Origin: CAVSUZ01 sp963791885
GTDB lineage: Bacteria; Pseudomonadota; Alphaproteobacteria; Acetobacterales; Acetobacteraceae
Length of the DNA: 64,000 nt
NCBI GenBank assembly: GCA_963791885.1
Contig: CAWBUL010000006.1
Span: 2,773,509 to 2,837,508 of the forward strand
Direction of reading: 5' to 3'
A model generated the notes under the pieces. It was not told the DNA's origin and made no database searches. It was given only the letters and a program-made list of their open reading frames with translations. Shown piece after piece: positions 52,609-63,770 of the stretch (within the stretch, counting starts at the first letter, position 1; every line of letters begins with the position of its first letter). The translations under genes and the position numbers were made by a program.

Positions 52609-54234
52609 ATGGCAGCGAAAGACGTTCGGTTTGGTGAAGATGCACGCCAGCACATGCTGCGTGGCGTTGACTTACTTGCCCAGGCGGTAAAGGCCACGCT
52701 CGGGCCGAAGGGACGCAACGTCGTCCTTGACAAGAGCTACGGGGCTCCGCGCATCACAAAGGATGGCGTCACAGTCGCCAAAGAGATCGAGCTCTCCGAC
52801 AAATTCGAAAACATGGGCGCGCAGATGGTGCGCGAAGCGGCGTCGAAAACCAGTGACACCGCTGGCGATGGCACGACCACTGCCATCGTTCTGGCACAGG
52901 CCATTGTCCGCGAGGGTGGCAAGGCGGTTTCGGCCGGCATGAATCCGATGGATCTGAAGCGTGGCGTCGACAAGGCGATTGTCGCGCTGGTCGATGAACT
53001 GAAGAAGCGCAGCAGGAAGATCACCACACAGGCCGAGACGGCGCAGGTCGGCACAATCTCCGCTAACGGTGAGGCCGAGATCGGCGCCATGATCGCAGAG
53101 GCGATGCAGAAGGTGGGCAACGAGGGGGTCATCACGATCGAGGAAGCCAAGGGCATGCTGACGGAACTCGACGTCGTCGAGGGCATGCAGTTCGATCGCG
53201 GATACATGTCACCCTATTTCGTTACCAACGCCGAGAAAATGAACATCGAATTGGATCAGCCTTACATCTTGATCCACGAAAAGAAGCTCTCCGGATTGCA
53301 GCCGCTGCTGCCGTTGCTGGAGGCCGTGGCGCAATCGGGGCGCCCGCTGCTCGTGATCGCTGAGGATGTCGAGGGTGAAGCTCTCGCAACCCTGGTGGTG
53401 AACAAGTTGCGCGGCGGACTGAAGGTCGCCGCGGTCAAGGCACCTGGCTTCGGCGACCGTCGCAAGGCGATGCTCGAGGATATCGCGGTGCTCACCAAGG
53501 GTGAGGTGATCAGCGAAGAGCTTGGCACCAAGCTGGAAAATGTGACGCTCGAGATGCTGGGCAAGGCGAAAAAGGTGCTGATCGATAAGGAGACCACCAC
53601 CATCGTCGAAGGCGGCGGCAAGAAGCATGACATCACCGCCCGCTGCAATCAGATCCGTGCGCAGATCGAGGAAACCACCTCGGATTACGATCGAGAGAAG
53701 CTGCAGGAGCGTCTGGCAAAACTGGCCGGCGGCGTCGCGATCATCCGCGTTGGCGGGTCCACCGAAGTCGAGGTGAAGGAGCGCAAGGATCGCGTTGATG
53801 ACAGCCTGCACGCCACACGGGCAGCTGTGGAGGAAGGCATCGTGCCGGGTGGCGGAGTCGCTTTGGCTCGTGCCTCCTTGATCCTGGCCAAACTGAATGC
53901 CGAAAATGACGATCAGCGCGTCGGCATCGAGATCGTGCGCAAGGCCGTGCAGATACCATTGCGGCAGATTGCCGAGAACGCCGGCGAGGACGGCGCCGTC
54001 GTCTCCGGCAAGGTCCTCGACAGGGACGAGTACAACTGGGGCTTTGATGCGCAGACCGGCGAGTTCAAGGACATGGTCAAGGCCGGGATCATCGATCCCA
54101 CCAAGGTCGTGCGATCCGCATTGCAGCACGCCGCGTCGATCGGTTCGATGATGATCACCACCGAGGCAATGGTGGCGGAGCGGCAGGAGAAATCTCCTGC
54201 CAGCAATGGATCCTCCAGCGGCACGGACTACTGA
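52609..54234 (+). CDS. groEL: Chaperonin GroEL
   Basis: A 541-residue chaperonin. GGAAGGA precedes the ATG. Equatorial ATP-binding residues are in VKATLGPKGRNVVLD, DGVTVAKEIEL and ASKTSDTAGDGTTTAIVLAQA (the catalytic Asp). The apical domain, with YMSPYFVTNAEKM and LLPLLEAVAQSGRPLLVIAEDVEGEAL, is normal. VEEGIVPGGGVALARA is the family signature. The C-terminus ends SPASNGSSSGTDY instead of the usual Gly-Gly-Met tail, which marks it as one of the divergent paralogues found in alphaproteobacteria rather than the main housekeeping GroEL; that is an inference. It forms a unit with groES and the genes downstream. Confidence 0.94.
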   Translation: MAAKDVRFGEDARQHMLRGVDLLAQAVKATLGPKGRNVVLDKSYGAPRITKDGVTVAKEIELSDKFENMGAQMVREAASKTSDTAGDGTTTAIVLAQAIVREGGKAVSAGMNPMDLKRGVDKAIVALVDELKKRSRKITTQAETAQVGTISANGEAEIGAMIAEAMQKVGNEGVITIEEAKGMLTELDVVEGMQFDRGYMSPYFVTNAEKMNIELDQPYILIHEKKLSGLQPLLPLLEAVAQSGRPLLVIAEDVEGEALATLVVNKLRGGLKVAAVKAPGFGDRRKAMLEDIAVLTKGEVISEELGTKLENVTLEMLGKAKKVLIDKETTTIVEGGGKKHDITARCNQIRAQIEETTSDYDREKLQERLAKLAGGVAIIRVGGSTEVEVKERKDRVDDSLHATRAAVEEGIVPGGGVALARASLILAKLNAENDDQRVGIEIVRKAVQIPLRQIAENAGEDGAVVSGKVLDRDEYNWGFDAQTGEFKDMVKAGIIDPTKVVRSALQHAASIGSMMITTEAMVAERQEKSPASNGSSSGTDY

Positions 54235-54275
54235 GCGAAGCGACCGACTGGACGGACCCCTCTGAGAGAAATCCG

Positions 54276-54380
54276 ATGGTGGATCAGGATACACCCGACC
54301 TGCTGTTAGAGGCAATGACTGCTCGTCTGTTGCGACGCGAAGCCGCTGCCGGGCCGGGTGTAATCTCGTATGGCCCTTGA
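54276..54380 (+). CDS. 34-residue micro-protein downstream of groEL
   Basis: ATG 54276 to TGA 54380, preceded by GAGAG: MVDQDTPDLLLEAMTARLLRRE and then AAAGPGVISYGP. It has a helical, acidic start followed by a basic segment. Its end overlaps the next gene's ATG (54370) by 11 bases. Not recognised. Kept because the overlap pattern continues through to ndvB. Confidence 0.4.
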   Translation: MVDQDTPDLLLEAMTARLLRREAAAGPGVISYGP

Positions 54381-54618
54381 GACCCTCTATCTCGTCCAGG
54401 CGTTCAAGGCCGGCAAAGGTGCACGGCTGATTGCCGACACGCCGATACGGTGCAAGTCATCGGACGCTGCTCGACGGACAGCAGAGAATCTCACGACGAC
54501 CAAGGCAGGTGTTGTCGCATTCGCTACGTCAGGTGACGCTGAGTTGGGCGAATACGACGAGGAACCCACCATCATCTTCAAGTCCGGCCGCCTGCCCGCA
54601 CCGTTCGAGGAGGCATGA
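54370..54618 (+). CDS. Small conserved hypothetical protein
   Basis: An 82-residue protein: METLYLVQAF-like opening (ALETLYLVQAFKAGKGARLIADTPIRCKSSDAARRTAENL), then VVAFATSGDAELGEYDEEPTIIFKSG. It looks like a compact alpha/beta fold. Homologous short proteins beginning with YLVQ and containing AxRxAE and GE-DEEP blocks occur in alphaproteobacteria (from memory), with no known role. It overlaps the 34-residue frame upstream and the 28-residue frame downstream. Confidence 0.65.
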   Translation: MALETLYLVQAFKAGKGARLIADTPIRCKSSDAARRTAENLTTTKAGVVAFATSGDAELGEYDEEPTIIFKSGRLPAPFEEA

Positions 54619-54701
54619 AGGCGCGGCAAAGTCGCGTCGAATTGGTGGCCGCCGTCTATAAGTCTAATGCGCGCGTGCATGGGCGCATCATCAGGCCATG
54701 A
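54615..54701 (+). CDS. 28-residue overlap ORF joining to ndvB
   Basis: ATG 54615 overlaps the previous stop as ATGA, and its own TGA (54699-54701) overlaps the ndvB ATG (54698) as ATGA. The peptide MKARQSRVELVAAVYKSN...RVHGRIIRP is basic. AGGAGG lies just one base before the ATG, which is closer than ideal. It may be a leader or coupling peptide, or chance. Confidence 0.3.
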   Translation: MKARQSRVELVAAVYKSNARVHGRIIRP

Positions 54702-57700
54702 TATCACTCACTCGCTTTGTCCTCGGTCGCGCGTCGTCTGCCTCGCCGTGGGTCAGTCGGAAGCCCGTTCGCGAAGAGCTGTTCAGTGCCGAACGCCTCG
54801 AGGAGCATGCGCGAAGCCTCGCGGTTGCGCAAACAGTTACGCCGAGACCGACCAGGGGTCGTCCATTGTCAGGCCGGCTCGCCGACAATGGCACGGTCCT
54901 GCTCCACGCCTATCGCACGATCTCCAGATCGACCGGCGATGGGCGCTCTATCACGCCGGCGGCCGAGTGGCTGGCCGATAACTACTATCTCGTCGAGCGC
55001 GAGATCCATGAGATCCGGACGGCACTGCCGCCCGGCTACTACCGGCAGCTTCCGAAGCTGCTCGACGGCCCGTTCATGGGATACCCCCGGATGTTCGGCG
55101 TTGCCTGGGCCTTTGTCGCACACACCGATAGCCATTTCGATTCCGAGCTGCTGTGTCGCTTCGTGCGCGCCTACCAGGAGGTGCAACCGCTGACCATCGG
55201 CGAACTCTGGGCGGTCGCCATCACGCTCAGGATCGTGCTCGTCGAAAACCTCAGGCGGCTCGCCGAATTGATCGTAGACAGCAGCGTCGCGCGCCAGGAG
55301 GCGGACGCTGTCGCCGATCGGTTGCTGGGTGCGGGTGGGCATACCGCCGAGTTCAGCGTCAATCGTGCTCGCCGAGCGTGAAGGTACGGCCCTGCCCGAA
55401 GCATTTGCCGTGCAACTTGTACATCGGCTGCGCGATCAGGATCCCAGAATCACACCCGCGCTGATCTGGCTCGACCAGCATCTGGCCGCGCAAGGATTGA
55501 CGGCAGATTCGGCGGTGCGCAGCGAGCATCAGAGGCAGGGTGCAGGCGTTGTCACGGTGCGCAATATCATCACCAGCATGCGCATGATTTCCGATGTTGA
55601 TTGGTCCGAGTTGTTCGAGCGCATCAGCCTGGTGGACGAAGTCCTCTCCGCCGGCAGCGCGTTTCGCGACATGGATTTCTCGACGCGCAATCTTTATCGC
55701 AGCGCCATTGAGGAACTGTCGCGGGGCACAGACCGTGCGGAACTTGACGTCACCCGCGCCGCCGTCCAGGCAGCGGAACTCTCGCCATGTTTGCCCTCAA
55801 GTGTCGAGGCAAACCGCCGCAGAGATCCCGGCTACCACCTTATCGCCGGAGGACGCTGCGCATTCGAGGCGGCTATCGGCTTCCGGCCGCCAGCCAGTGC
55901 GTGGCCGGGACGTCTGATCCGAAGGCTCGGCATCGGTGGCTATGTCGGTGCCGGGACCATTATGGCCGCTGTCCTCCTCGCAATACCCGTGTTTGCGCTG
56001 CACGCTCAGGGTCTCGGCCCAGCGTGGCTGAGCCTGCTCGGTGTTCTGGGGCTGGTGCCAGCCGTTGACGCGGCAGTGGCGGTGGTGAACCGCTGTGTCA
56101 CGCGCGGCTTCGGTGCAACGCCGTTGCCTGCTTTGGAACTCCGCAGCGGCGTGTCGGCGAATTTGCGCACTCTGGTCGCCGTGCCGACGCTGCTGACGAC
56201 GGCCTCAGCGATCGAGGAACAGATCGAGCGCCTGGAGGTCCACTACCTTACGAGCCCGGACGGTGAGCTGCAATTCGCACTGCTCTCCGACTGGCTCGAC
56301 GCCGCAACACAACATGTCGATGGCGATGAAGCGCTGGTTGAAACGGCAATTGCCGGGATTGCCCGCCTCAACCGGCGTTACGGCCCCGCACCTGGCGGAG
56401 ACCGCTTCCTGCTGCTTCACCGCAAGCGGCTCTGGAACGACGGCGAAGCACGATGGATCGGCTGGGAACGCAAGCGCGGCAAGCTGCATGAACTGAACCG
56501 GCTGCTGCGCGGTGCGGCCGACACCAGCTTTCTGTCTATTGGCGGGCAAGCGCCAAGAGTGCCCACCGATGTTAGATACGTCATCACGCTCGACGCCGAT
56601 ACGAGATTGCCGCGCGATGCGGTGCGTCGTCTGATCGGCAAGATGGCGCATCCGCTCAACCGGCCGCAGTTCGACATCACTGTCGGCCGGGTGTCGGCGG
56701 GCTATGCCGTGCTGCAACCACGTGTCACGCCGTCATTGCCGATCGGTCGGGAGGGTTCGCTTTTCCAGCGCATCTTTTCCAGTATGAGCGGCATTGACCC
56801 TTATGCCGCTGCCACCTCCGACGTGTACCAGGATCTGATCGGCCAAGGCTCCTATGCCGGCAAAGGCATCTACGAAATCGACGCTTTCGAGGCTGCGCTT
56901 GCCGGCCGAGTGCCGGATTCCACACTGCTCAGCCACGACCTGTTCGAAGGTATTTTTGCCCGCGCCGGTCTCGTGTCTGATATCGAGGTCGTCGAGGACT
57001 TCCCCGCCCGCTACGACGTTGCCGCGCGGCGCCTGCACCGCTGGGCGCGCGGTGATTGGCAGTTGCTGCCGTGGTTGACGGGTCGCGGACCAGGTGTCCC
57101 GGCGATCGGTCGCTGGAAGATGCTCGACAACCTGCGGCGAACACTGTCCGCCCCGACATGTATGCTGTCGTTGCTGGCAGCATTGGCATTGCCCTTCACT
57201 GCTGCGTGCATATGGATCGGCTTCATTCTCTCGACGATCCTACTGCCGGCTATCATCCCTGCCATTGCTGTCGTCATTCCGCGCCGTGCCGAGATAACAC
57301 TGCGCAGCCATCTGGCGGCTCTTGGCACCGATCTGCGCCTCGCGCTCACTCAATGGGCGCTCATCGTCACGTTCCTGGGCCATCAGGCATGGCTCATGAG
57401 CGATGCGATCGGGCGGACCTTGACGCGGCTGTTCGTCACCCGCCGGCACCTTCTCGAATGGGTTCCAGCGGCACAGGCGACGAACAGTCGCCAACTCGAT
57501 CTCCTCGGCTTCTATCGCGTGATGGGCAGCGGGGTCGCTTTTGGCCTGCTGGCACTCGGGCTCTCGCTGCTGATCGGGCGTGGCACATGGCCGCTGGCAG
57601 TGCCGCTCGCTACCCTCTGGATCGCATCGCCTGCGATCGCGCGGTGGATCAGCCAGTCTCCTGGGATGTCCAAAATGATGTCCGTGTCAGCCGCGGATAG

Positions 57701-60700
57701 TCAGACGTTGCGGATGACCGCTCGGCGAACCTGGCGATTCTTCGAGACCTTCGTGACGGCCGCCGACAACATGCTGCCGCCGGACAATTTCCAGGAGGAT
57801 CCAGCGCCGGCACTGGCCCACCGGACTTCGCCCACGAATCTAGGCCTGTATCTGCTGTCTATCGCGGCCGCCCGCGACTTCGGATGGCTGGGAACCACCG
57901 AAGCAGCCGAACGCCTTGAGATGACGCTGGCCACCATGGCCAAGCTTGGCCGCTTCCGTGGACATTTCTACAATTGGTACGACACGCGCGATCTTCGCTC
58001 ACTCGATCCGCCCTATGTCTCCACGGTCGATAGCGGGAACCTGGCCGGCCATCTGATTGTATTGGCCAACGCTTGCGGCGAGTGGACTGTCGTGGCGCCC
58101 ACGGCGGCGCAGCGCCTGGCAGGCATCGCCGACGCGCTCGATCTCGCCCGCGAAGCGACAGACCAGTTGCGTGATGGGCGGCGCACGCTAACGGTGACGT
58201 GGCATCAGCTCGACGACGCAGTCGCAGCGCTTTCGGCGAGCGCGCGTCAGGCGCAGCCTGACCTTCAGGGCATCGCAGCGCATCTGGCCGAGCTCGGTGC
58301 CCAGGTCGAGATCACCGTCGACATCGCATCCGCATTCGCCAGTGAGCGCGGCGACGACACCGGCGCGGACATGCTGTTTTGGGTGACGGCGGTGCGCCGC
58401 TCGATCGAGAGTCACCAGGAGGACATACGTCAGTCGTCGGAGTCGGCCATTCTCCTGGCGGCGCGCCTTGCGTCTCTCGCAGCGATGGCACGGTCGATGG
58501 CGCTGGAGATGGGCTACGGCTTTCTGCTCGATCCGGTGCGCAAGCTGCTCTCGATTGGTTACCGGGTGACCGAAGGAACGCTTGACCCGAGTTGCTACGA
58601 TCTTCTCGCGTCGGAGGCACGGCTTGCGAGCTTCATCGCGATCGCCAAGGGTGACGTCCCGGCGCGGCATTGGTTCCATCTCGGGCGTGCCGTCACACCG
58701 ATCGCCTCCGGCGCCGCGCTGATTTCGTGGTCGGGATCGATGTTCGAATACTTGATGCCTTCGCTGGTCATGCGCGCGCCGGCGGGGAGTCTGCTGGAAC
58801 GAACCAATCAGCTGATCGTACGGCGGCAGATCGCCTATGCTGCGTCGCTCGGCTTGCCCTGGGGCATCTCGGAATCGGCATACAACGTCCGCGACCTGGA
58901 GCTCACCTACCAATACTCAAACTTCGGCGTGCCCGGCCTCGGGTTGAAGCGCGGCCTGGGCGACAGCGCTGTGGTCGCGCCGTACGCAACGGCGCTTGCC
59001 AGCATGGTCAATCCGGCCGCGGCGGCACGCAATTTGACCACGCTTGCCGGCGTCGGCGCATGCGGTCGCTATGGGTTCTACGAGGCACTGGACTATACGC
59101 CGAGCCGACTACCGGAGAATACAAGCGTCGCGATCGTGCGTGCTTTCATGGCGCACCATCAGGGCATGACTATTGTGGCCGTCGCCGATGCGTTGCTGGA
59201 TGGTGCGATGCGCGCGCGCTTCCATGCCGAACCGATGGTCCAGGCGACCGAACTGCTGCTGCAGGAAGGCACGCCGCGCGACGTTGCCGTATTGCGTCCC
59301 TGGGAGGCGGACGCCAAATCGCCTGGCAAGGTGCTGCAGTCTGGACCGCAAGGCGGAAGGCGGTTGGCCACCGCGCACACCGCTTCGGTTGCCACCCATC
59401 TGCTATCCAACGGCCGCTACGCTGTGATGCTGACGGCCGCCGGCTCCGGTTACAGTCGCTGGCGTGGGCTGGCTGTCACGCGTTGGCGTGAGGATGCTAC
59501 CTGCGACGACTGGGGTTCCTACGTCTTCCTCCGAGACGTTCGAAGCGGCGACGTATGGTCGGCCGGCTACCAGCCGGTCGGCGTCGAGCCGGATGCTTAT
59601 GATGTCGCGTTCAACGAAGATCGAGCTGGGATTACGCGGCACGACGGAGCGCTGATAACGACGTTGGAAGCACTCATCTCGGCCGAAGACGATGCCGAGG
59701 TCCGCCGCGTCTCGATCACGAATTCAGGCAACGGGGTGCGCGAGATCGACGTGACGTCCTATGCCGAACTGGTCCTGGCTTCGCAGGCGGAGGACGTCGC
59801 GCATCCCGCCTTCATGAAGCTGTTCGTTGCCACCGAGTACCTCGAAGGCCTGGGTACCCTGCTGGCAACGCGCCGGCGCCGTGCGCCGGCAGAGCATGAA
59901 ATCTGGGCGGCACATCTGGCCATCGTCGACGGCGAGGCGGTGGGGAAGCCCGAGGTGGAAACCGACCGGGCCCGCTTCCTTGGGCGCGGCAACAGCATCC
60001 GTTCGCCGATCGCGGTGACCGACGGTCGGCCCTTATCCAACACCGTCGGCACGGTACTCGATCCGATCTTCGCACTGCGCCGCCGCGTTCGCATTTCACC
60101 GAGAACCACCGTGCGCATCGCCTTCTGGACGGTGGTTGCGGAATCCCGCGCGACGTTGCTCGACCTGGTCGACAAACATCGCGATACGACCGCATTCGAG
60201 CGCGCAGCCACGCGGGCGTGGACGCAGGCGCAGGTGCAACTCCATCATCTTGGCATTGATGCAGGCGAGTCGGGCTTGTTCCAGCGCGTCGCCGGCCACC
60301 TGCTGTATGCCGGGCCGACGTTGCGGCCCTCCTCCGATACCATTCTGCGCGGCGCGGGTGGACAGCCGGGACTCTGGCCAATGGGCATTTCCGGCGACCT
60401 GCCGATCGTGCTGCTGCGCATCTCCGACATCGAAAACCTCAACATCGCCCGCCAACTGCTTCAGGCGCATGAGTACTGGCGGATGAAGCAGTTGGCCGTG
60501 GACCTCGTTATTCTGAACGAGCGGGCGTCTTCCTACGTCCAGGATCTACAAATCGCGCTGGAGGCGCAAGTCCGTGGGACCGGTCAGTCGCAGTCTCCCG
60601 CTGGCGAGGATAAACGGCAGGGCCGCGTCTTCGTCCTGCGCGCCGACTTGATTTCGTCGGAAGCTCGCGCCCTGCTCATCGCTGTCGCGCGGGTTGTCCT

Positions 60701-63245
60701 GGTCGGACAGCGCGGTTCCCTCGCCGATCAGCTCGACCGCGTGCCGGAACCCGAAGAGGCTGTCCGGATCATCCGGAAACCGGCGTTGGAGATTGTGGTG
60801 CCTCCGAGTGCGCCCAGGCAGCCGCTCGAATTCTACAATGGGCTTGGTGGCTTCGCAGAAGATGGCCGGGAATATGTGACAATCTTTGGCCCAGGCCAGG
60901 CCACGCCAGCGCCTTGGATCAATGTCGTCGCAAATCCGGCCTTCGGCTTCCAGGTGGCGACAGAAGGTACCGGCTTCACCTGGTCGGCCAATAGCCGCGA
61001 GAACCAGCTCACGCCGTGGTCGAACGACCCAGTCTGCGATCGTCCAGGTGAAGTGTTCTATCTGCACGATCAGGACACCGGCGACCTGTGGTGTCCGACG
61101 GCGCGCCCGATCCGCGATAACACCGCCTCCTATGTAGCGCGGCACGGTTGGGGATACAGCTTGTTCGAGCATGCCTCGCATGGCGTCGCCGCAGAACTGC
61201 TGCAGTACGTTCCGCTCGGCGATCCGATCAAGATCTCGCGGCTGACATTGCTCAATACGTCGCGGCGCACGAAGCGGCTGTCTCTGACGGCTTATGTTGA
61301 ATGGGTGCTGGGTCCGTCGCGCGGTACCGCCGCACAGCTCGTAACCACTGCGATTGATCCCGAGACCGGTGCCATGTTGGCACGCAATCCATGGCGTGCT
61401 GCGTTCGGGTCGTGCGTCGCCTTCGCTGATCTTGCCGGGCGACAGACCGACTGGACGGGCGATCGGCAGGAGTTCATCGGCCGTAATGGTACATTGGAGA
61501 GCCCGGCAGCCCTTGCCGGTGCGGCGCCACTCTCCAAGAAGGTAGGTGCCGGTCTCGATCCCTGTGGCGCATTGCGACGATTGATCGTTGTGCCGCCGAA
61601 CACCCGCGTGGAGATTGTCTTTTTCCTCGGTGAGGCCACGAGCGAGCGAGAGGCCAGTGCACTCATTGCGCGGTATCGTAGGGCCGATTTGGACGAGGTA
61701 CTGTCAGAGGTTCGTCGCCACTGGGACGGTGTCCTTGGTGCAGTCCAGGTGGAGACCCCTGACCGAGCGATGGATGTCATGCTGAATGGCTGGCTGACGT
61801 ATCAGACGCTGGCCTGCCGCATCTGGGCCCGCTCAGGTTTCTACCAGGCAAGCGGTGCTTACGGCTTCCGTGACCAGTTGCAGGACGGCATGGCGCTGGC
61901 CGCCACGCAGCCGGCGCTTACGCGCGAGCACCTGCTGCGTGCCGCCGCGCGACAGTTTGTCGAGGGCGATGTCCAGCATTGGTGGTTGCCGCATTCGGGT
62001 CAGGGCGTGCGTACGCGGATCTCGGATGATCGGGCATGGCTCGCCTACGCGGTCGCACATTATGTCCGCACGGCGAATGATGCCGCGGTGCTGAACGAGA
62101 TGATTCCTTTTCTGGAAGGCCAGCTTCTGCAGGCCGGCGAGCATGACAGCTTCTTCCTGCCGACGGTGTCCGATGAAGTCGGTTCGCTGTTCGAGCACTG
62201 CGCCCGCGGCCTTGACGCCAGCTTGGAGGTCGGCGTTCACGAGTTGCCCCTGATTGGCACAGGCGACTGGAACGACGGCATGAACCGCGTCGGCGAACTC
62301 GGCCGAGGCGAGAGTGTCTGGCTCGGTTGGCTGCTCTACGCGGCACTCAGGGCCTTCGTCCCTCTTGCCGAGGCACGGGGTGACACCGCTCGCGCCACAA
62401 CGTGGCGAGCACACGCCGATGCGTTGCAAGCCGCGCTGGAACGCGCTGCATGGGATGGCGAATGGTACCGCCGCGCATGGTTCGACGATGGTACCCCGCT
62501 TGGTTCGGCCACCGCGGAGGAATGCAGGATTGATTCAATTTCGCAGTCCTGGGCGGTAATCTCGGGTGCGGCTAATCCCGGGCGTGCGGCGCGCGCCATG
62601 GCCTCTGTCGAACGCGAACTGATCCGGCCGCTGGAGGGCGTGGCGCTGCTATTCACGCCCCCATTCGACAAGACGTCACACGATCCAGGCTATATCAAGG
62701 GTTATCCCCCAGGCATTCGCGAGAACGGGGGCCAGTACACGCATGCCGCTCTGTGGTCTGTGATGGCATTCGCCGCACTCGGTGAGGGCGAGAAGGCGGC
62801 AGCGCTGTTCTCGCTGCTCAATCCGATCAACCACACCCGCACGCGGTCCGATGTGCACCGTTACAAGGTCGAACCGTACGTCATCGCCGCTGACGTCTAT
62901 GGCGTCGCGCCGCACGTCGGACGGGGTGGCTGGACGTGGTACACTGGTTCGGCGGGCTGGATGCAGCGGGCGGGCGTCGAAAGCATCCTTGGCCTGCGCC
63001 TGGAGGGTGATATTCTGGGTCTCGACCCGTGCGTCCCGAAGACCTGGCCGGGCTTCAAGTTGACGGTACGGTTTCGGTCGGCACGCTATGAAATCCTGGT
63101 CGAGAACCCTGACGGAGTTTGCCGTGGAATCGTTGCCGTCGCGGTGGACGGGGCGGCAATTCCCGACTGGCCGCGAGGTTTGAAAATGCTGGACGACGGC
63201 GTAACCCACCACGTCTCAGTGCGGCTCGGTGCAGAGATCAACTGA
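54698..63245 (+). CDS. ndvB: Cyclic beta-1,2-glucan synthase (frameshift near the 5' end)
   Basis: About 2,840 residues in total, in two frames (54698-55381 and from about 55350 to 63245), a normal length for NdvB/Cgs. The N-terminal part has AAEWLADNYYLVEREIHEIRTALP. The central GT84 domain has TLDADTRLPRDAVRRL, SHDLFEG and RRLHRWARGDWQLLPW, surrounded by membrane helices (for example GTIMAAVLLAIPVFAL and LSLLAALALPFTAACIWIG). The C-terminal half is the GH94-like phosphorylase region with GTGDWNDGMNRVG. NdvB links glucose from UDP-glucose by beta-1,2 bonds, sets chain length and closes the ring; the glucan goes to the periplasm. A single-base indel near 55345 separates the frames. It overlaps the desaturase start (ATGA). 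Confidence 0.93.
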
Positions 63246-63770
63246 TGATGGCCACGCTAATGCAATGGCTTTTGTGGCAGCTTCCGCTGCTGGCTCTCGT
63301 CGCAATCGGCACTCATCTCGTCGTGTCGGGCAGCCAGAACTCTGTTGCATTACGGCCTTGGTCATCATCGGATTGGCGGCGTCTTCTTCCGGAATCACAT
63401 CAGATTTCATCATACCTACTACGCGAGGGGTCATCTGGTGTCGTCTGATTATCAGGGCGATGAAGGAAACAACACGCCCTACTTCCTTATCCCCACCATT
63501 CTCGTCGCTGGGATGATGTTCTTTGTTCTCCCACTCGATCTTTTCCTTGTCATCGCAGCTACAAGCGCGGCGTCGTTCTATGCGCATGTCTATTTTGACA
63601 AGGCATATCACGTGCAAGGATCGAAACTTGAGCGCTTCGCCTGGTTCAGGCACAAGCAGCAGCTTCATTTCGTCCATCACTTGCATGCAAACAGCAATTT
63701 CGCGGTTATCGACTTCTTCTGGGACAGACTGGTCGGGACCTACCGAAAGCCGGACGGCGATGTGGGTTGA
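63245..63770 (+). pseudogene. Sterol/fatty-acid desaturase-like membrane protein, frameshifted
   Basis: The start at 63245 or 63248 overlaps the ndvB stop. Frame one gives the first helix (MQWLLWQLPLLALVAIGTHLVVSGSQ). A one-base insertion near 63340 shifts to HYGLGHHRIGGVFFRNHIRFHHTYYARGH, YQGDEGNNTPYFLIP, SFYAHVYFDKAYHVQGS and ELHFVHHLHANSNFAVIDFFWDRLVGTYR. The His boxes HHRIG, RFHHTYY and HFVHHLH are typical of the di-iron fatty-acid-hydroxylase/sterol-desaturase superfamily. Placement directly behind ndvB suggests envelope modification. About 170 residues. Confidence 0.8.

Noticed and set aside
53209..54315. A 368-residue minus-strand frame
   Set aside because: It is the antisense of groEL, which is complete and certain.
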